A stretch of DNA of 64,000 nt from Cyanobium sp. C1_MAG_00004 (GCA_027486935.1 JAIXOF010000120.1:32001-96000), one strand, 5' to 3'; positions 1 to 12,293 are shown, numbered from the stretch's first letter. The notes: a model not told the origin generated them from the letters alone. Made by a program: numbers and translations.

Positions 1-1618
<1,618 letters not shown>

Positions 1619-1706
1619 CGCCGTGGGGAGGTGCGGGCTTCCGCCGCTTGTGGGAGGCGGCGGTGGCCTATCAACATGTCTAGAACCGATTGTCGTGGGC
1701 GTCACC

Positions 1707-2375
1707 ATGAGCGATGACACCGTTGCGGGTTCCGGGAATTCCCTGCCCACCGATCAGCCTGAAGTTCAGGTCGACCAGCAGGTCCCACCGGTTCAGCCCG
1801 AGCCGCAGACCCAGGCAGCTGCTGACACGGCAGCCATACCCGAGCAGCCTGCAGCCGATCCGGCCAGCCGCGTCGCCCAGCTCGAGCAGGAGCTCGTTGC
1901 CCTGCGCGAGCAGCACGACAATCTCAACGGCCAGTACATGCGCCTGGCGGCCGATTTCGACAACTACCGCAAGCGTCAGAGCCGCGATCTCGAAGATCAG
2001 CGCCAGCAGATTGCTTGCAGCACCCTGAGCGAGATTCTGCCGGTCGTCGACAACTTTGACCGGGCCCGTCAGCAGCTCAACCCCCAGCATGAGGAGGCCC
2101 AGACCCTGCACCGCAGCTATCAGGGGCTGTACAAGCAGCTGGTTGAGGTCTTCAAGCAGCTGGGGGTGTCGCCGATGCGGGTCGAAGGCGAGGCGTTCGA
2201 CCCCAGCCTGCACGAGGCGGTCCTGCGCGAGCCCAGCGACCAGCACCCTGAAGATGTGGTGATCGAAGAACTGCAGCGCGGTTACCAGCTCAACGGCCGG
2301 GTGCTGCGCCATGCCCTGGTCAAGGTCTCGATGGGCCCCGGACCGGCTGAGCAGCCCCAGGAGCAGGGCGGCTGA
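1707..2375 (+). CDS. grpE: Nucleotide exchange factor GrpE
   Basis: Co-chaperone that releases ADP from DnaK. The protein is 222 aa, starting at ATG 1707. The frame is open upstream, but the preceding residues look non-coding. An acidic, Gln/Pro-rich tail of about 60 residues precedes the long dimerising coiled coil (around [14 protein letters not shown]), the family stretch [13 protein letters not shown], and the C-terminal beta domain with [12 protein letters not shown] and [11 protein letters not shown]. The stop codon overlaps the dnaJ start by one base (TGATG), so the two are translationally coupled in the usual grpE-dnaJ operon. Confidence 0.96.
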   Translation: MSDDTVAGSGNSLPTDQPEVQVDQQVPPVQPEPQTQAAADTAAIPEQPAADPASRVAQLEQELVALREQHDNLNGQYMRLAADFDNYRKRQSRDLEDQRQQIACSTLSEILPVVDNFDRARQQLNPQHEEAQTLHRSYQGLYKQLVEVFKQLGVSPMRVEGEAFDPSLHEAVLREPSDQHPEDVVIEELQRGYQLNGRVLRHALVKVSMGPGPAEQPQEQGG

Positions 2376-3508
2376 TGGCCGACTACTACGACCTGCTGGG
2401 TGTCAGCCGCGATGCCGATGCCGACACCCTCAAGCGGTCCTACCGGCGGCTGGCGCGTCAGTATCACCCCGACGTCAACAAGGACCCCGGCGCCGAAGAC
2501 AAGTTCAAGGAGGTCGGCCGGGCCTACGAGGTGCTCAGCGATCCCCAGACCCGGGCCCGCTACGACCAGTTCGGCGAGGCCGGGTTGGGCGGCGGTGGCG
2601 GCATGCCCGACATGGGCGACATGGGCGGGTTCGCCGACCTGTTCGAAACCTTCTTCAGCGGTTTCGGCGGTGGCGTGGGTGGTGCCGGTGCCCAGCAGCG
2701 GCGTCGGGGGCCCCGCCAGGGCGACGATCTGCGTTTTGACCTGACGATCAGCTTCAGCGAGGCGATCACCGGGGTCGAAAAGGAGGTGCAGCTGCGCCAC
2801 CTCGAGACCTGCGGCACCTGCAACGGCTCAGGAGCCAAGAGCGGCAGCGGTCCGGTCAGCTGCGGCACCTGCGGTGGTGTCGGTCAGGTGCGCCGTGCCA
2901 CCCGCACCCCGTTCGGCAGCTTCACCCAGGTGGCACCCTGCCCCACCTGCGACGGCGCCGGTCAGGTGATCGCCGATCCCTGCAGCGCCTGCGGCGGCCA
3001 GGGTCTGCAGCAGGTGCGCAAGAAGCTGCGCATCAACATTCCGGCCGGGGTCGACACCGGCACCCGCCTGCGGGTGGCCAACGAAGGCAACGCCGGCCCC
3101 CGTGGCGGTCCCGCCGGGGATCTGTACGTCTTCCTGAGCGTGCAGAGCCATCCCCACCTGCGCCGCGATGGCCTGCAGATCCACTCAGAGGTGACCCTCA
3201 GCTACCTGCAGGCGATCCTGGGCGACACGATCGAGGTGGAAACGGTCGACGGCAGCGAGCAGCTCGAGATCCCTCCCGGCACCCAGCCCGGCACCGTGCT
3301 GACCCTCACCGGCAAAGGCGTCCCCAAGCTGGGGAACCCGGTGGCCCGCGGCAATCACCTGTTCACGGTCAAGGTGCAGTTGCCCACCAAGCTGAGCGCC
3401 GACGAACGCCAGCTGCTGGAGGAGCTGGCCGGTCACCACACCCGCCGGGGCCACAAGCATCCCCACAAGAGCGGCCTGTTCGGCGGGCTGTTCGGCCAGC
3501 GTGACTGA
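2375..3508 (+). CDS. dnaJ: Chaperone DnaJ (type I Hsp40)
   Basis: DnaK co-chaperone, 377 aa, with full type I architecture. The J domain (residues 1-70) carries HPD in [10 protein letters not shown] Gly-rich linker follows at about 70-110. Then come four CxxCxGxG zinc motifs ([32 protein letters not shown]), and finally the C-terminal substrate-binding and dimerisation domains. It overlaps grpE by 1 bp at its start and the next gene by 8 bp at its end, so grpE, dnaJ, the TusA-like gene and rsgA form a tightly packed plus-strand unit. Confidence 0.97.
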   Translation: MADYYDLLGVSRDADADTLKRSYRRLARQYHPDVNKDPGAEDKFKEVGRAYEVLSDPQTRARYDQFGEAGLGGGGGMPDMGDMGGFADLFETFFSGFGGGVGGAGAQQRRRGPRQGDDLRFDLTISFSEAITGVEKEVQLRHLETCGTCNGSGAKSGSGPVSCGTCGGVGQVRRATRTPFGSFTQVAPCPTCDGAGQVIADPCSACGGQGLQQVRKKLRINIPAGVDTGTRLRVANEGNAGPRGGPAGDLYVFLSVQSHPHLRRDGLQIHSEVTLSYLQAILGDTIEVETVDGSEQLEIPPGTQPGTVLTLTGKGVPKLGNPVARGNHLFTVKVQLPTKLSADERQLLEELAGHHTRRGHKHPHKSGLFGGLFGQRD

Positions 3509-3728
3509 CCTTGACCTGCGGGGCACCCCCTGCCCCCTCAACTACATCCGCACCAAGCTGGCGCTCGAGGGGTTGGCGGCCGGCCAGCAGCTGCAGGTCA
3601 TCCTCGACCGGGGCGAACCCGAGCAAATGGTGGCCGATGGCATCAGCGCCGCCGGCCATCAGGTCGACGTCAGCCCCCACGCTGACGACCAGGGGGCCGT
3701 GGTGCTGGTGATCACACCCCATGGCTGA
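3501..3728 (+). CDS. TusA/SirA-family sulfur-carrier-like protein
   Basis: Small 75-aa protein of the TusA (PF01206) fold. It starts with GTG at 3501, inside the last codons of dnaJ. The N-terminal signature [19 protein letters not shown] holds the conserved sulfur-accepting cysteine, although the second proline of the usual CPxP is replaced (CPLN). In bacteria TusA relays persulfide sulfur for tRNA thiolation and other sulfur transfers. The exact partner in cyanobacteria is not established by the sequence. It overlaps the following rsgA start by 8 bp. The family assignment is solid and the biological role is inferred. Confidence 0.88.
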   Translation: MTDLDLRGTPCPLNYIRTKLALEGLAAGQQLQVILDRGEPEQMVADGISAAGHQVDVSPHADDQGAVVLVITPHG

Positions 3729-4788
3729 GCCGGGCCGGCGCGGCCGGGTTGTGGCCCTGCTGGCCAACTACTGCTGGGTGCAGCTGGACCTGCCGGGCCC
3801 CGATGGCGTGCGGCGGTTGTTGTGCACCCGCCGGACCCGTCTGGGCAAAAGCGGCCAGACCATCTGCGTCGGCGATTGGGTGCAGGTCGAGGGAATCGAT
3901 TGGCCGGCCGGCCGTGGGGCAGTCGCGTCTGTGGAACCGCGGGCGCTGCTGCTGGATCGGCCGCCGGTGGCCAACCTGTCGACGGTGGTGGTGGTGGTGG
4001 CCCTGGCCGAACCGGCCCTCGATCCCCTGCAGCTGACCCGGTTTCTGATCACCGCCGAACTGTCGGGAGCGTCGGTGGAACTGGTGTTCAGCAAGGTCGA
4101 TCTGCTGCCGATCGCCCAGGTGAACCAGTGGCTGCAGCGCGCCGCCGGCTGGGGGTACCAGCCCCTGGCGGTCTCGACGTCGGTGTCGACGGCAGTCCCG
4201 CAGGTGGCCGCCAGCGGCCTTGAGGCGCTGCGTCAGCGGCTCAGCCGGCCCGGCCTGGCCGTGCTCTGCGGGCCTTCAGGGGTGGGCAAGAGCAGCCTGA
4301 TCAACGCCCTCATTCCCGATCTGGGGCTGCGGGTGGCGGCGGTTTCGGGCCGGCTCCAGCGGGGTCGCCACACCACCCGGCATGTGGAGCTGTTCCCGCT
4401 GGCCGATGGGGCGCTGCTGGCCGATACACCTGGCTTCAACCGCCCGGTGCTGCCGCAGCAGCCGGCCGATCTGATCGCCTGTTTTCCCGAGTTGCGCGCC
4501 CGGCTGGCGGTGGGGAGCTGCCAGTTCAGCGATTGCCAGCACCAGGGCGAGCCGGGTTGCGTCATCGGTGCCGCCTGGGACCGGCAACCCCTGTACAGCC
4601 AATGTCTGAACGAGCTGCTGGCCGAGCAGCGGCGCAGCGGCGGCGGCAGCCGTGCTGCCGACGCCGGCCTGCGCCAGCGGGGTGATCGCCTCGAGCCGCG
4701 GCTCGAAGCCCGCTACCGCCAGCTCTCGCGGCGGGGTCAGCGGCAGCAGGCTGCCGCCGAACTCAACCTCCCAGACCCGGAAGATTGA
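3721..4788 (+). CDS. rsgA: Small ribosomal subunit biogenesis GTPase RsgA (YjeQ/EngC)
   Basis: Circularly permuted GTPase that assists late 30S maturation. It is 355 aa. The N-terminal OB domain is followed by the GTPase motifs in permuted order: G4 (FSKVDL, with Ser where Asn is usual), G1 (GPSGVGKSS) and G3 (DTPGF). The C-terminal zinc knuckle is the Cys/His set around [15 protein letters not shown] basic tail rich in Arg/Gln ends the protein. It overlaps the preceding small gene by 8 bp and the convergent ybaB gene by 26 bp. Confidence 0.95.
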   Translation: MAEPGRRGRVVALLANYCWVQLDLPGPDGVRRLLCTRRTRLGKSGQTICVGDWVQVEGIDWPAGRGAVASVEPRALLLDRPPVANLSTVVVVVALAEPALDPLQLTRFLITAELSGASVELVFSKVDLLPIAQVNQWLQRAAGWGYQPLAVSTSVSTAVPQVAASGLEALRQRLSRPGLAVLCGPSGVGKSSLINALIPDLGLRVAAVSGRLQRGRHTTRHVELFPLADGALLADTPGFNRPVLPQQPADLIACFPELRARLAVGSCQFSDCQHQGEPGCVIGAAWDRQPLYSQCLNELLAEQRRSGGGSRAADAGLRQRGDRLEPRLEARYRQLSRRGQRQQAAAELNLPDPED

Positions 4789-5104
4789 GGTTGAGGCCGC
4801 CGGTCAGCTCTTCCATGCGCTCCTTCATGGTGCTGGTCGAGCGCTCGTAAGCGGCCTTCAGGGCATCCAGGACCGCCGCCTCGGTGGCTTCGCTGCCCTG
4901 GGTCAGCAGCTCGGGGCTCAGGCGCACCCTGAGGGGCTGCTGGTTGCCTGACAGCCAGACGCTGGCCAGCCCATCGGCACTGCTGCCTTCGAGCTCCATC
5001 GCATCGAGCTCCTCCTGCAGCTTCTGGGCGTCCTGCTGAATCTGCTGGGCCTTCTTGAAGGCCTCGGTCAGTTGGCCGAAATTGGGGAGTCCGAAGCCAG
5101 CCAT
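4763..5104 (-). CDS. ybaB: YbaB/EbfC family nucleoid-associated protein
   Basis: 113-aa DNA-binding, nucleoid-associated protein of the YbaB/EbfC family, which acts as a dimer with long alpha-helical arms. The N-terminus carries [26 protein letters not shown] compatible with that helix, then a small beta sheet ([20 protein letters not shown]) and a C-terminal helix with a Gly/Leu-rich tail. It lies 24 bp upstream of murB on the same strand and is convergent with rsgA, overlapping its 3' end. Confidence 0.92.
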   Translation of the reverse strand: MAGFGLPNFGQLTEAFKKAQQIQQDAQKLQEELDAMELEGSSADGLASVWLSGNQQPLRVRLSPELLTQGSEATEAAVLDALKAAYERSTSTMKERMEELTGGLNLNLPGLGG

Positions 5105-5128
5105 GCCCGAGAAATCACTGCGCGCAGG

Positions 5129-6028
5129 CTAGAACCCCAGCCGCTTCACCTCGGTGTGCAGGGTGATGCCGTGGGCTTCCTGCACCCGCTGCTGCACCCG
5201 GGCGATCAGGGCGGCGATGTCGGCGGCGCTGGCGGCGCCGCAGTTGACGATGAAATTGGCGTGGATCGGCGAGACCTGGGCATCGCCAATCCGCTGGCCC
5301 TTGAGCCCAAGGGCCTCGATCAGCTGCCCTGCCTTGTGCGGTTCGGGGTTGCGAAAGACGCTGCCGCAGCTTGGTTGCTGGTAGGGCTGGCTGTTGGTGC
5401 GGCTCTGCAGGTTGGCGCTGGTGCGGCGGCTGACCTCGGCGGGGTCCTGACCGCTCTGCAACCGGAACCGCGCCGCCAGCACGATCCAGGGTTCCTGTTG
5501 CAGACGGCTGTGGCGGTAGGCGTAGTCGAGCTCGGAGGCTCTCAGTTCGACCACGGCGCCAGGATCAGCCGGATCCAGCAGTTGCACGCTCTCCAGGCAA
5601 TCGGCGATGCAGCCCCCCTGGGCGCCGGCGTTCATCACCACCGCCCCTCCGACGGTGCCGGGGATGCCCACGGCCCACTCGAGCCCCGCCAGGCCGGCGC
5701 GGGCGGCCTTGCGCGCCAGGGTGGGAATCGGTTCCCCGGCCAGGGCTTCCACAACCCCCGCAGCGGTGTCCAGGCGGCTTCCCTGCAGCCGCCGCAGGCA
5801 CACGGTCAGGCCGCCCAGGCCCCCGTCGGCCACCAGCAAGTTGGAGCCCGCACCGATGCAGCGCAGGGGCAGCTTGTGCTCCAGGCTCCAGCTCAGCAGC
5901 GCCTGCAGCTGCTGCTGGTCGGCAGGCTCGGCCAGCCAGGCCGCGGGACCGCCCACCTTCCAGGTGGTGTAGTCCCGCAGGCTCATCTGCTGCTGCAGAC
6001 CGAGCGGGTGTGCCGACACCCCGGCCAT
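5129..6028 (-). CDS. murB: UDP-N-acetylenolpyruvoylglucosamine reductase MurB
   Basis: FAD-dependent reductase that forms UDP-MurNAc, the second committed step of peptidoglycan synthesis. It is 299 aa when started at ATG 6028, two bases after the murC stop. The frame is open further upstream, inside murC, but the family begins near this point. Motifs seen are TTWKVGGPA, the FAD-binding [32 protein letters not shown], and the active-site serine region SCGSVFRNP near the C-terminus. The murC-murB coupling is typical for picocyanobacteria. Confidence 0.94.
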   Translation of the reverse strand: MAGVSAHPLGLQQQMSLRDYTTWKVGGPAAWLAEPADQQQLQALLSWSLEHKLPLRCIGAGSNLLVADGGLGGLTVCLRRLQGSRLDTAAGVVEALAGEPIPTLARKAARAGLAGLEWAVGIPGTVGGAVVMNAGAQGGCIADCLESVQLLDPADPGAVVELRASELDYAYRHSRLQQEPWIVLAARFRLQSGQDPAEVSRRTSANLQSRTNSQPYQQPSCGSVFRNPEPHKAGQLIEALGLKGQRIGDAQVSPIHANFIVNCGAASAADIAALIARVQQRVQEAHGITLHTEVKRLGF

Positions 6029-6030
6029 GG

Positions 6031-7524
6031 TCAGGCAGCCAGCGGCAGCGAGCCGTCGCAGTCGTGGAGCCGGTTGAGCCGGTCCCACAGGCCGTTGATG
6101 TCGCCGGCTCCCATGGCCAGCACCAGATCACCGGGCCGGCTCTGATCGGCCACCAGGGCCGTCAGGTCGTCGGTGCTGGTCGCCACGCTGATCGCCAGCA
6201 GCGGATTGTGGGTTGCGATCGACGCTGCCAGGGCCTCGCTGCTGACCCCGCTGATCGGTTGTTCGCCGGCGCTGTACAGAGGGGCCAGCAGGACCGCGTC
6301 GGCGGTGCTCAGGGCCTGGGCAAAGCCATCGAGAAACTGCCCGGTGCGGCTGTAGCGGTGAGGTTGGAACACAGCCAGCACCCGTCCGGGGATCTGGGGC
6401 AGGGTGGTGGACCCACTGCGCACCATCAGCGCGGCCATGGCCAGGGTTGCCTGCACTTCGCTGGGGTGGTGGGCGTAATCGTCCACCACCAGCCGCCCCT
6501 GCCAGGTGCCCCGGTAATCGAACCGCCGGCCCGGAGCCTGCAGTGTGGTCACGGCCTGCTGCAACTCGGCGAAGGAGATCCCCTCGAGCCGGCAGGCCGC
6601 CACGGCGGCGGTCACGTTGCTGAGGTTGTGCAGGCCCGGCAGCGGAATGGTCAGCGTGCCGACGGGGCGGCCTTGCTCAAAGAACTCGGCCACCGTGCCG
6701 TCACCGCGGCACTCGCGGGGGATCGCTGCGAAATCGGCCTCCTGGGCCTGTTGGGTCGACCACCAGTGATCCGCGCGGAAGTGCTGGCTCAGCACCGGGC
6801 AGTCCCGGTTGGCGAGCAGTTGGCCGCAGCGGCCGCTGAAGCGTTGCACCGTGCCGATCAGTGCCTCCAGATCGGGGTAGTGGTCGGTGTGGTCCAGTTC
6901 CAGGTTGGTCAGCACCCCGAGTCGGGCCTCGAACTTCACCAGGGATCCGTCCGATTCGTCGGCTTCGGCCACCAGCAGGCGGCCCTCACCGTGGCGTCCA
7001 TTGCTGCCGAAGGCCGGCACGATGCCCCCGATCACGGCGGTCGGATCGTTGTGGGTCGCGGCCAGCAGCGTGGCGATCAACGAGCTGGTGGTGGTTTTGC
7101 CATGGCTTCCGGCCACGGCGATCGAGGCCTGGCCATTGATCAGCGCCGCCAGCACATCTGACCGGTGCCAGATGGTCAGGCCCGCCCAACGGGCCGCCCG
7201 CAGTTCGGGGTTGGTCTCGGGCACGGCCGAGCTGATCACCACCAGGGGCGCGACCGACGTGCCGCTGCGAATGGCATCGATCGTGCTGGCGCTCTGCTCA
7301 CGGAACACCCGCACCCCCAGCCGTCGCAGCTGGGTCAGGACGGCGTGATCGCGGGGGTCGGAGCCGCTGACATTGAAGCCGCGTTGCGACAGGATCCCTG
7401 CCAGGGCAGACATGCCGATGCCGCCGACACCGATGAAATGGACGGGCTGGCGGCGATCAAGCGATGGGGCCAATGGCGCCTCCCGGTCGGCGAACGATCT
7501 GAGTCCGGCCAAGCCGGAATGCAC
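6031..7524 (-). CDS. murC: UDP-N-acetylmuramate--L-alanine ligase MurC
   Basis: ATP-dependent ligase adding L-Ala to UDP-MurNAc. The Rossmann motif [16 protein letters not shown] lies near the N-terminus. The ATP-binding [11 protein letters not shown] follows, then the Mur ligase central and C-terminal domains, including DYAHHPSEV and FQPHRYSRT. An ATG exists at 7647, but it would place the gap promoter region inside the gene and add about 40 residues not expected for the family. GTG 7524 (497 aa) is preferred, and a TTG slightly further in is possible. Divergent from gap. Confidence 0.9.
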   Translation of the reverse strand: MHSGLAGLRSFADREAPLAPSLDRRQPVHFIGVGGIGMSALAGILSQRGFNVSGSDPRDHAVLTQLRRLGVRVFREQSASTIDAIRSGTSVAPLVVISSAVPETNPELRAARWAGLTIWHRSDVLAALINGQASIAVAGSHGKTTTSSLIATLLAATHNDPTAVIGGIVPAFGSNGRHGEGRLLVAEADESDGSLVKFEARLGVLTNLELDHTDHYPDLEALIGTVQRFSGRCGQLLANRDCPVLSQHFRADHWWSTQQAQEADFAAIPRECRGDGTVAEFFEQGRPVGTLTIPLPGLHNLSNVTAAVAACRLEGISFAELQQAVTTLQAPGRRFDYRGTWQGRLVVDDYAHHPSEVQATLAMAALMVRSGSTTLPQIPGRVLAVFQPHRYSRTGQFLDGFAQALSTADAVLLAPLYSAGEQPISGVSSEALAASIATHNPLLAISVATSTDDLTALVADQSRPGDLVLAMGAGDINGLWDRLNRLHDCDGSLPLAA

Positions 7525-7631
7525 CGAAATTAAGGCCGGACGCCCCCGCTGTCCTTTACGAGTTGCGTCGTCTCGCCGCCTGCCGTTGCAGCGGCCGCGG
7601 TTTGTCGAAGGAATTTGCTGAAGGATTTCTG

Positions 7632-7637
7632 TATGAT
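7632..7637 (+). promoter_or_regulatory. Possible -10 element for gap
   Basis: TATGAT lies 46 bp upstream of the gap ATG, in the otherwise non-coding murC/gap divergent region (7525-7683). It matches the sigma-70 -10 consensus at five of six positions. No convincing -35 hexamer sits 16-18 bp further upstream. TTGCTG at 7615-7620 is only 11 bp away. Confidence 0.4.
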
Positions 7638-7683
7638 CGGCCGCCAAAACCCCCTTCAGTAGCGGTTTTCACCGTTTCCTGCC

Positions 7684-8706
7684 ATGACCCTGCGCGTTGC
7701 GATCAATGGATTCGGCCGGATCGGTCGCAACTTCATGCGCTGCTGGCTTAGCCGGGGTGCCGATACCAACCTCGAGATCGTCGGTCTCAACGGTTCAGGC
7801 GACACCACCACCAACGCCCACCTGCTCAAGTACGACTCGATGCTGGGCCCCCTGCGGGTCGTCGACATCAGCACCACCGAGAACTCGATCACGGTCAACG
7901 ACAAGACCATCAAGGTCTTCTATGACCGCAATCCCGCCAACCTGCCCTGGAAGGAATGGGGCGTCGATCTGGTGATCGAGTCCACCGGCGTCTTCAACGA
8001 TGACGTCGGCGCCAGCAAGCACTTCGAGGCTGGAGCCAAGAAAGTGATCCTCACCGCCCCCGGCAAGGGCGCCAAGGTGGGCACCTTCGTGGTCGGCGTC
8101 AACGCCGATCAGTACCGCCACGAAGACTGGGACATCCTCAGCAACGCGAGCTGCACCACCAACTGCATGGCCCCGATCGTCAAAACGATCGATCAGGCCT
8201 TTGGCATCGTCAAAGGCACGATGACCACCACCCACAGCTACACGGGTGACCAGCGCATCCTCGACGCCGCCCACCGCGACCTGCGCCGGGCCCGTGCCGC
8301 TGCCGTCAACATCGTGCCCACCAGCACCGGTGCCGCCAAGGCTGTGGCCCTGGTCTATCCCGAGGTCAAGGGCAAGCTGAGCGGCATCGCCCTGCGCGTG
8401 CCCACCCCCAACGTGTCGGTCTGCGACATGGTGTTTGAGGTGGGCCGCGACACCAGTGCCGAAGAGGTCAATGCCGTCCTCAAGGCAGCCTCCGAAAACG
8501 GCATGAAGGGCATCATCAAGTACTGCGACCTGCCCCTGGTCTCCAGCGACCACGCCGGCACCGACGAGAGCACCATCGTCGACGCCGACCTCACCCTGGT
8601 GATGGGCGGCAACATGGTCAAGATCGTTTGCTGGTACGACAACGAGTGGGGCTACAGCCAGCGCGTCGTCGACCTGGCCGAGATCGTCGCCAAGAACTGG
8701 AAGTGA
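7684..8706 (+). CDS. gap2: Type I glyceraldehyde-3-phosphate dehydrogenase (gap2-type)
   Basis: 340-aa tetrameric enzyme of the Calvin cycle and gluconeogenesis. The Rossmann start [16 protein letters not shown] is followed by the catalytic motif [10 protein letters not shown] (nucleophilic Cys in the first CTTN) and the substrate-loop sequence [11 protein letters not shown]. The latter and the overall length match the cyanobacterial/plastid NADP-preferring Gap2 rather than glycolytic Gap1; cofactor preference is inferred. It stands alone, with its own upstream region and a strong terminator downstream, consistent with high expression. Confidence 0.95.
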   Translation: MTLRVAINGFGRIGRNFMRCWLSRGADTNLEIVGLNGSGDTTTNAHLLKYDSMLGPLRVVDISTTENSITVNDKTIKVFYDRNPANLPWKEWGVDLVIESTGVFNDDVGASKHFEAGAKKVILTAPGKGAKVGTFVVGVNADQYRHEDWDILSNASCTTNCMAPIVKTIDQAFGIVKGTMTTTHSYTGDQRILDAAHRDLRRARAAAVNIVPTSTGAAKAVALVYPEVKGKLSGIALRVPTPNVSVCDMVFEVGRDTSAEEVNAVLKAASENGMKGIIKYCDLPLVSSDHAGTDESTIVDADLTLVMGGNMVKIVCWYDNEWGYSQRVVDLAEIVAKNWK

Positions 8707-8742
8707 GTTCACTGCAGTCGCCCTGACTGCAGGAGCTCAGCC

Positions 8743-8767
8743 AAACCGCCCCTCGGGGCGGTTTTTT
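8743..8767 (+). terminator. Rho-independent terminator of gap
   Basis: A GC-rich hairpin, CCGCCC - CTCG - GGGCGG, is extended by AAA/TTT pairing and followed by six T residues. It begins 36 bp after the gap stop codon. This is one of only two textbook intrinsic terminators seen in the window. Confidence 0.92.
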
Positions 8768-8894
8768 GTTGGCTGGGCTCTGGGCGCCACCAGGGTGGGT
8801 TTGGGGTGCGCAGCGGTGTCGAGACGTTGTCGATACAGCATGCGGAACCCTGGCCTCCTTGCCGGGAGACAGCGCGTGGCCAGACGTCCGGGGT

Positions 8895-8954
8895 CAGATC
8901 AGCTTGGCCAGATCAGCAGTTTGGCCAGATCAGCCCAGGGATTTTCAGATCAGG
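8895..8954. repeat. Short direct repeats of CAGATCAGC in the gap/cyclophilin intergenic region
   Basis: CAGATCAGC occurs at 8895, 8909 and 8926, and a variant CAGATCAGG occurs at 8946. Two copies share the longer unit TTGGCCAGATCAGC at a 17-bp period. The last copy runs into the stop codon of the minus-strand cyclophilin gene. The rest of 8768-8949 shows no gene. Confidence 0.7.
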
Positions 8955-10080
8955 CGTGCGCCTTGAGGTTCTCGCCGCCGGCGATCACCGTCGCTTTGAC
9001 GATGGTGTCGTCAACGCCCAGTTCCTCGAGCACGTCCATGCCATCGACCACGTAACCGAAGGCTGCGTAGCGCCCATCGACCAGGTTGAGGCCGGCGGGG
9101 GTGAGCTCCGGTTCGTAGAGGAAGAAGAAGAACTGGGACGAGCCGTCATCGAGATGCTCGTCCGAATGGGCCCAGCCCAGGGTCCCGTAGGTGGCGAAGG
9201 GCAGAACGGCCTCGGCCTTGAAGCGACCCACGTCTTCAAAGGTCTCGTTGTAGATCGGTGCGGCATCCCCGGTGATGCGGATCTCCAGCGGCACGGTGCG
9301 CTCCTGTTTGCTGGTCGGATCGATGAAACCCTCTTCCGGGCCCTTGGGATCGCCGGTCTGCAGCACGTAGAAGTCCTCGGCGCGGATGAACGGCAGTCCG
9401 TCGTAGAAGCCGCGGCGCACCAGATCGACGAAGGCGCCACCGGTGATCGGGGCGTTGTAGCCATCGATCACGGCCGTCAGCATGCCTTTGCTGGTCTCCA
9501 TCGCCACGGTGGCCCGTCCCAGCAGACGCGGCAGGGCATCGAATTCGTCCGGTATGGCAAACGGAAAGTCCTGCACCTGCAGCTCTTCCAGGGCACCGAT
9601 CGTGTCGAGGGAGGCGCGTCGGGCGTCGAGGAACGGATCGCGCTGCTCGCCCTGGCTGGCCTCGACCAGCGCATCCAGCTCCGGTTTCAGTTGATCGAGC
9701 AGGTTCTCGGCTTGCGGGCGCCTGTCAGCCGGCACCGCCAGAACCATGGCGTCGTGTTTGCTGCTGAGCAAGGCTTGACTGCGCTTGGCTGTGCTGACCA
9801 GGGCGCTCCAGCGCTTGGCCCGCAGGTCATCGCTGGTGCTTTCGAGACGGCGTTGCAGCTCCTGCAGATCGGGGGCTTCGATCGGCAGGGCGTTGCGCAG
9901 GATGGCGCTGGGATCTTTGACCGCATTGCCCTGGGGCAGGGCGGCCCAGGCTTGATCGGCCGGCATCAGCCCACCGATCAGGGCCAGGCACAACAACGGC
10001 GTCAAAAGCAGGGCAACGCTGCGCTCAGCACACCGCTGCAACAGCTGTCGGCCGCTGCCCTCGCCCCTGCCTTGAGCCAT
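8950..10080 (-). CDS. Exported cyclophilin-type peptidyl-prolyl cis-trans isomerase (TLP40-like)
   Basis: 376-aa protein with a hydrophobic signal segment near residues 20-45 (around [17 protein letters not shown] ending near AWA), so lumenal or periplasmic. The middle is a helical domain of about 150 residues, with a leucine-rich stretch around [15 protein letters not shown]. The C-terminal half is a cyclophilin domain: [20 protein letters not shown], then GTLGWAHS and [11 protein letters not shown], then [14 protein letters not shown]. Length and layout resemble the thylakoid-lumen cyclophilin TLP40 group of cyanobacteria and plants. Divergent from efp, with 113 bp between the starts. Confidence 0.88.
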   Translation of the reverse strand: MAQGRGEGSGRQLLQRCAERSVALLLTPLLCLALIGGLMPADQAWAALPQGNAVKDPSAILRNALPIEAPDLQELQRRLESTSDDLRAKRWSALVSTAKRSQALLSSKHDAMVLAVPADRRPQAENLLDQLKPELDALVEASQGEQRDPFLDARRASLDTIGALEELQVQDFPFAIPDEFDALPRLLGRATVAMETSKGMLTAVIDGYNAPITGGAFVDLVRRGFYDGLPFIRAEDFYVLQTGDPKGPEEGFIDPTSKQERTVPLEIRITGDAAPIYNETFEDVGRFKAEAVLPFATYGTLGWAHSDEHLDDGSSQFFFFLYEPELTPAGLNLVDGRYAAFGYVVDGMDVLEELGVDDTIVKATVIAGGENLKAHA

Positions 10081-10165
10081 CTTTTTTGCAGTCGCTGAGC
10101 GGACTTTGGCACAGCCGAACCGCAGTCGGACCCCCCGGCTTCAGGGCAGCTCCGGTAGCCAGCCG

Positions 10166-10171
10166 TACAAT
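10166..10171 (+). promoter_or_regulatory. Possible -10 element for efp
   Basis: TACAAT lies 22 bp upstream of the efp ATG, in the divergent cyclophilin/efp intergenic region. It matches TATAAT at five of six positions. No clear -35 is visible, which is common in picocyanobacteria. The predicted leader would be very short. Confidence 0.4.
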
Positions 10172-10193
10172 CCGGCCGATCCGATCCGCCGGA

Positions 10194-10754
10194 ATGATCT
10201 CCAGCAACGACTTTCGTACCGGGACTTCGATCGAGCTGGATGGCCAGGTCTGGCGCGTCGTTGAGTTCCTGCATGTCAAGCCCGGCAAGGGCTCGGCCTT
10301 CGTGCGCACCAAGCTCAAGGCCGTCCAGAGCGGCAACGTGGTGGAGAAGACCTTCCGGGCCGGCGAGACGGTGCCCCAGGCGGTGCTTGAGAAGAGCACA
10401 CTGCAGCACACCTACATGGAAGGCGATGACTACGTCTTCATGGACATGGGTTCCTATGAGGAGACCCGCCTTACCGCCAAGCAGATCGGCGACAGTCGCA
10501 AATACCTGAAGGAAGGCATGGAGGTGAGCGTGGTCGCCTGGAACGGCAAGCCCCTCGAGGTGGAGCTTCCCAACTCGGTGGTGCTTGAGATCACCCAGAC
10601 CGATCCGGGAGTTAAGGGTGACACCGCCACCGGCGGTACCAAGCCGGCGATCGTGGAGACCGGTGCCCAGGTGATGGTGCCGCTGTTTCTGTCGATCGGC
10701 GAGAAGATCAAGATCGACACCCGGACCGACAGCTATCTCGGCAGGGAGAACTGA
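10194..10754 (+). CDS. efp: Translation elongation factor P
   Basis: 186-aa three-domain EF-P that rescues ribosomes stalled at polyproline. Start ATG 10194 gives [17 protein letters not shown], the usual cyanobacterial N-terminus. The loop that reaches the peptidyl-transferase centre reads KPGKGSAF, with Lys at the tip. The signature [18 protein letters not shown] is present in domain III. It is followed 5 bp later by accB, an arrangement common in cyanobacteria. Confidence 0.96.
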   Translation: MISSNDFRTGTSIELDGQVWRVVEFLHVKPGKGSAFVRTKLKAVQSGNVVEKTFRAGETVPQAVLEKSTLQHTYMEGDDYVFMDMGSYEETRLTAKQIGDSRKYLKEGMEVSVVAWNGKPLEVELPNSVVLEITQTDPGVKGDTATGGTKPAIVETGAQVMVPLFLSIGEKIKIDTRTDSYLGREN

Positions 10755-10759
10755 GCACC

Positions 10760-11242
10760 ATGCAGCTTGATCACGATCAGCTTCACAAGCTTCTGGCCCT
10801 GCTCGGCGACAGCGACATCCAGGAGCTCAAGCTTGAGGGCGACGACTTCCGCCTGGAGGTCAGGCGCAATCTGCCCGGTCTTCCTGCCCAGGTGATCCAT
10901 GCACCGTTGGCGGCGCCGCTGCAGCCCGCGCCGACGGCGATGGCACCCGCTGTTGCAGCTCCGTCGGCTCCGCCCCCGGCCGCACCTGCGGTGCGCAGTG
11001 ACCTGCTCGAGATCACCGCACCGATGGTGGCCACCTTCTACCGATCCCCGGCACCGGGTGAAGACCCGTTCGTCGAGCCGGGGACCCGCATCAGCTCCGG
11101 CCAGACGGTCTGCATCCTCGAGGCGATGAAGCTGATGAACGAACTCGAATCCGAGGTCAGCGGCGAGGTGGTCGAGATCCTGGTGGAGAACGGCACACCG
11201 GTCGAGTTCGGCCAGGTGCTGATGCGGGTCAAGCCCGTCTGA
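10760..11242 (+). CDS. accB: Acetyl-CoA carboxylase biotin carboxyl carrier protein
   Basis: 160-aa BCCP subunit of acetyl-CoA carboxylase, which carries CO2 on biotin for malonyl-CoA formation. An N-terminal helix-rich stretch is followed by an Ala/Pro-rich flexible linker (about residues 45-75), then the biotinyl domain with the canonical EAMKLMNEL, the Lys being biotinylated. Five bases downstream of efp. Its 3' end faces pdxA, 19 bp away, with no obvious terminator between. Confidence 0.96.
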   Translation: MQLDHDQLHKLLALLGDSDIQELKLEGDDFRLEVRRNLPGLPAQVIHAPLAAPLQPAPTAMAPAVAAPSAPPPAAPAVRSDLLEITAPMVATFYRSPAPGEDPFVEPGTRISSGQTVCILEAMKLMNELESEVSGEVVEILVENGTPVEFGQVLMRVKPV

Positions 11243-11261
11243 TTCACCCCGGAGCCCGGGC

Positions 11262-12293
11262 TTAGCCCAGCTCCAGGGCGGTCTCCAGGGCTGCAGCCAT
11301 GCTGGCGGCCCTGGCTACGCCCTGACCGGCGATGTCAAACCCGGTGCCGTGATCGGGTGAGGTGCGCAGAAACGGCAGACCCAGGGTGGTGTTCACCGCG
11401 GCGTCAAAGGCCAGCAGCTTGACGGGGATCAGGCCCTGATCGTGGTATAGGGCCAGATAGCCATCGGGCCCCGGGCCCTGACCCTGCCAGGCCGCCGCGG
11501 CCCCCAGCCAGCAGGTGTCGGGAGGTACCGGCCCGTCCAGGCGCACCTGGGGATGCTGCTGCTGCCACTGCCGCAGGCAGCCAGCCAGCCAGTCCTGCTC
11601 CTGGCTGCCCAGCCGTCCGCCTTCGCCGGCATGGGGATTGAGGCCGGCCACCACCAGATGCGGTGTGCTGTTGAAGCGGCCACAGAAGGCCAGCAGGGTG
11701 TCGAGTCTGCTGCTGATCAGCGCCCCATTCAGGGCTGTCGGCACCGCTTCCAGGGGGATGTGGGTGGTGGCCAGCAACGTGTTGAACCGCCAGCTCCCGT
11801 GCGGCGCACGGGCGGTGAACAACATCGCCGCCTGGTCCACCCCGGCCAGTTCAGCCAGCCGTTCGGTCTGGCCCGGGTAGTGGTGACCGGCAGCGTGCCA
11901 ACAGGTTTTGGCGATCGGGGCGGTCACCAGGGCCCGGCAGTGGCCGCTCTGCACCAGTTCCCAGGCTCGGGTCAGCCAGGCAAACGAGGCCGCGCCGCCG
12001 CCGGGCCCGCTCACCCCCGGGCTGATCGGTTCGTCCAGGGGCAGGTCCACGATCTCGAGCGTGGCCGGGTCCCGCAGCGGGCTGTCGCTGCAGCTCCGCA
12101 GCTGCTGGTAGCTCTGCTCGAGCCAGCGGCGGCAGCCCACCAGCAGGGGCTGCTGGTCGGGCTGGGACCAATGGGCGCTGGCCAGGGCCTTGAGCGTCAC
12201 CTCGGCGCCGATCCCGGCCGGATCCCCCAGGGCGATGGCCAGCGGACCGCTCCTGGGGTTGGATGGGGCCTGGCTGTCGATGGCAGTGGCCAT
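11262..12293 (-). CDS. pdxA: 4-hydroxythreonine-4-phosphate dehydrogenase PdxA
   Basis: Metal-dependent oxidase/decarboxylase of the deoxyxylulose-5-phosphate-dependent vitamin B6 pathway. Family motifs visible are ALGDPAGIGAEVTLKAL at the N-terminus, the HxxPGQTE-type stretch GHHYPGQTERLAELAG, GLNPHAGEGG, and YHDQGLIPVK with the metal-ligand His. The C-terminus has LRTSPDHGTGFDIAG. The frame is open to 12350, but ATG 12293 gives 343 aa, the normal length. That ATG shares a CATG with the start of the divergent small gene at 12292. Confidence 0.92.
   Translation of the reverse strand: MATAIDSQAPSNPRSGPLAIALGDPAGIGAEVTLKALASAHWSQPDQQPLLVGCRRWLEQSYQQLRSCSDSPLRDPATLEIVDLPLDEPISPGVSGPGGGAASFAWLTRAWELVQSGHCRALVTAPIAKTCWHAAGHHYPGQTERLAELAGVDQAAMLFTARAPHGSWRFNTLLATTHIPLEAVPTALNGALISSRLDTLLAFCGRFNSTPHLVVAGLNPHAGEGGRLGSQEQDWLAGCLRQWQQQHPQVRLDGPVPPDTCWLGAAAAWQGQGPGPDGYLALYHDQGLIPVKLLAFDAAVNTTLGLPFLRTSPDHGTGFDIAGQGVARAASMAAALETALELG

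Noticed and set aside
7632-7647. ATG at 7647 as the murC start
   Set aside because: It would add about 40 basic residues not expected in MurC and place the likely gap -10 element over its first codons. GTG 7524 fits better.
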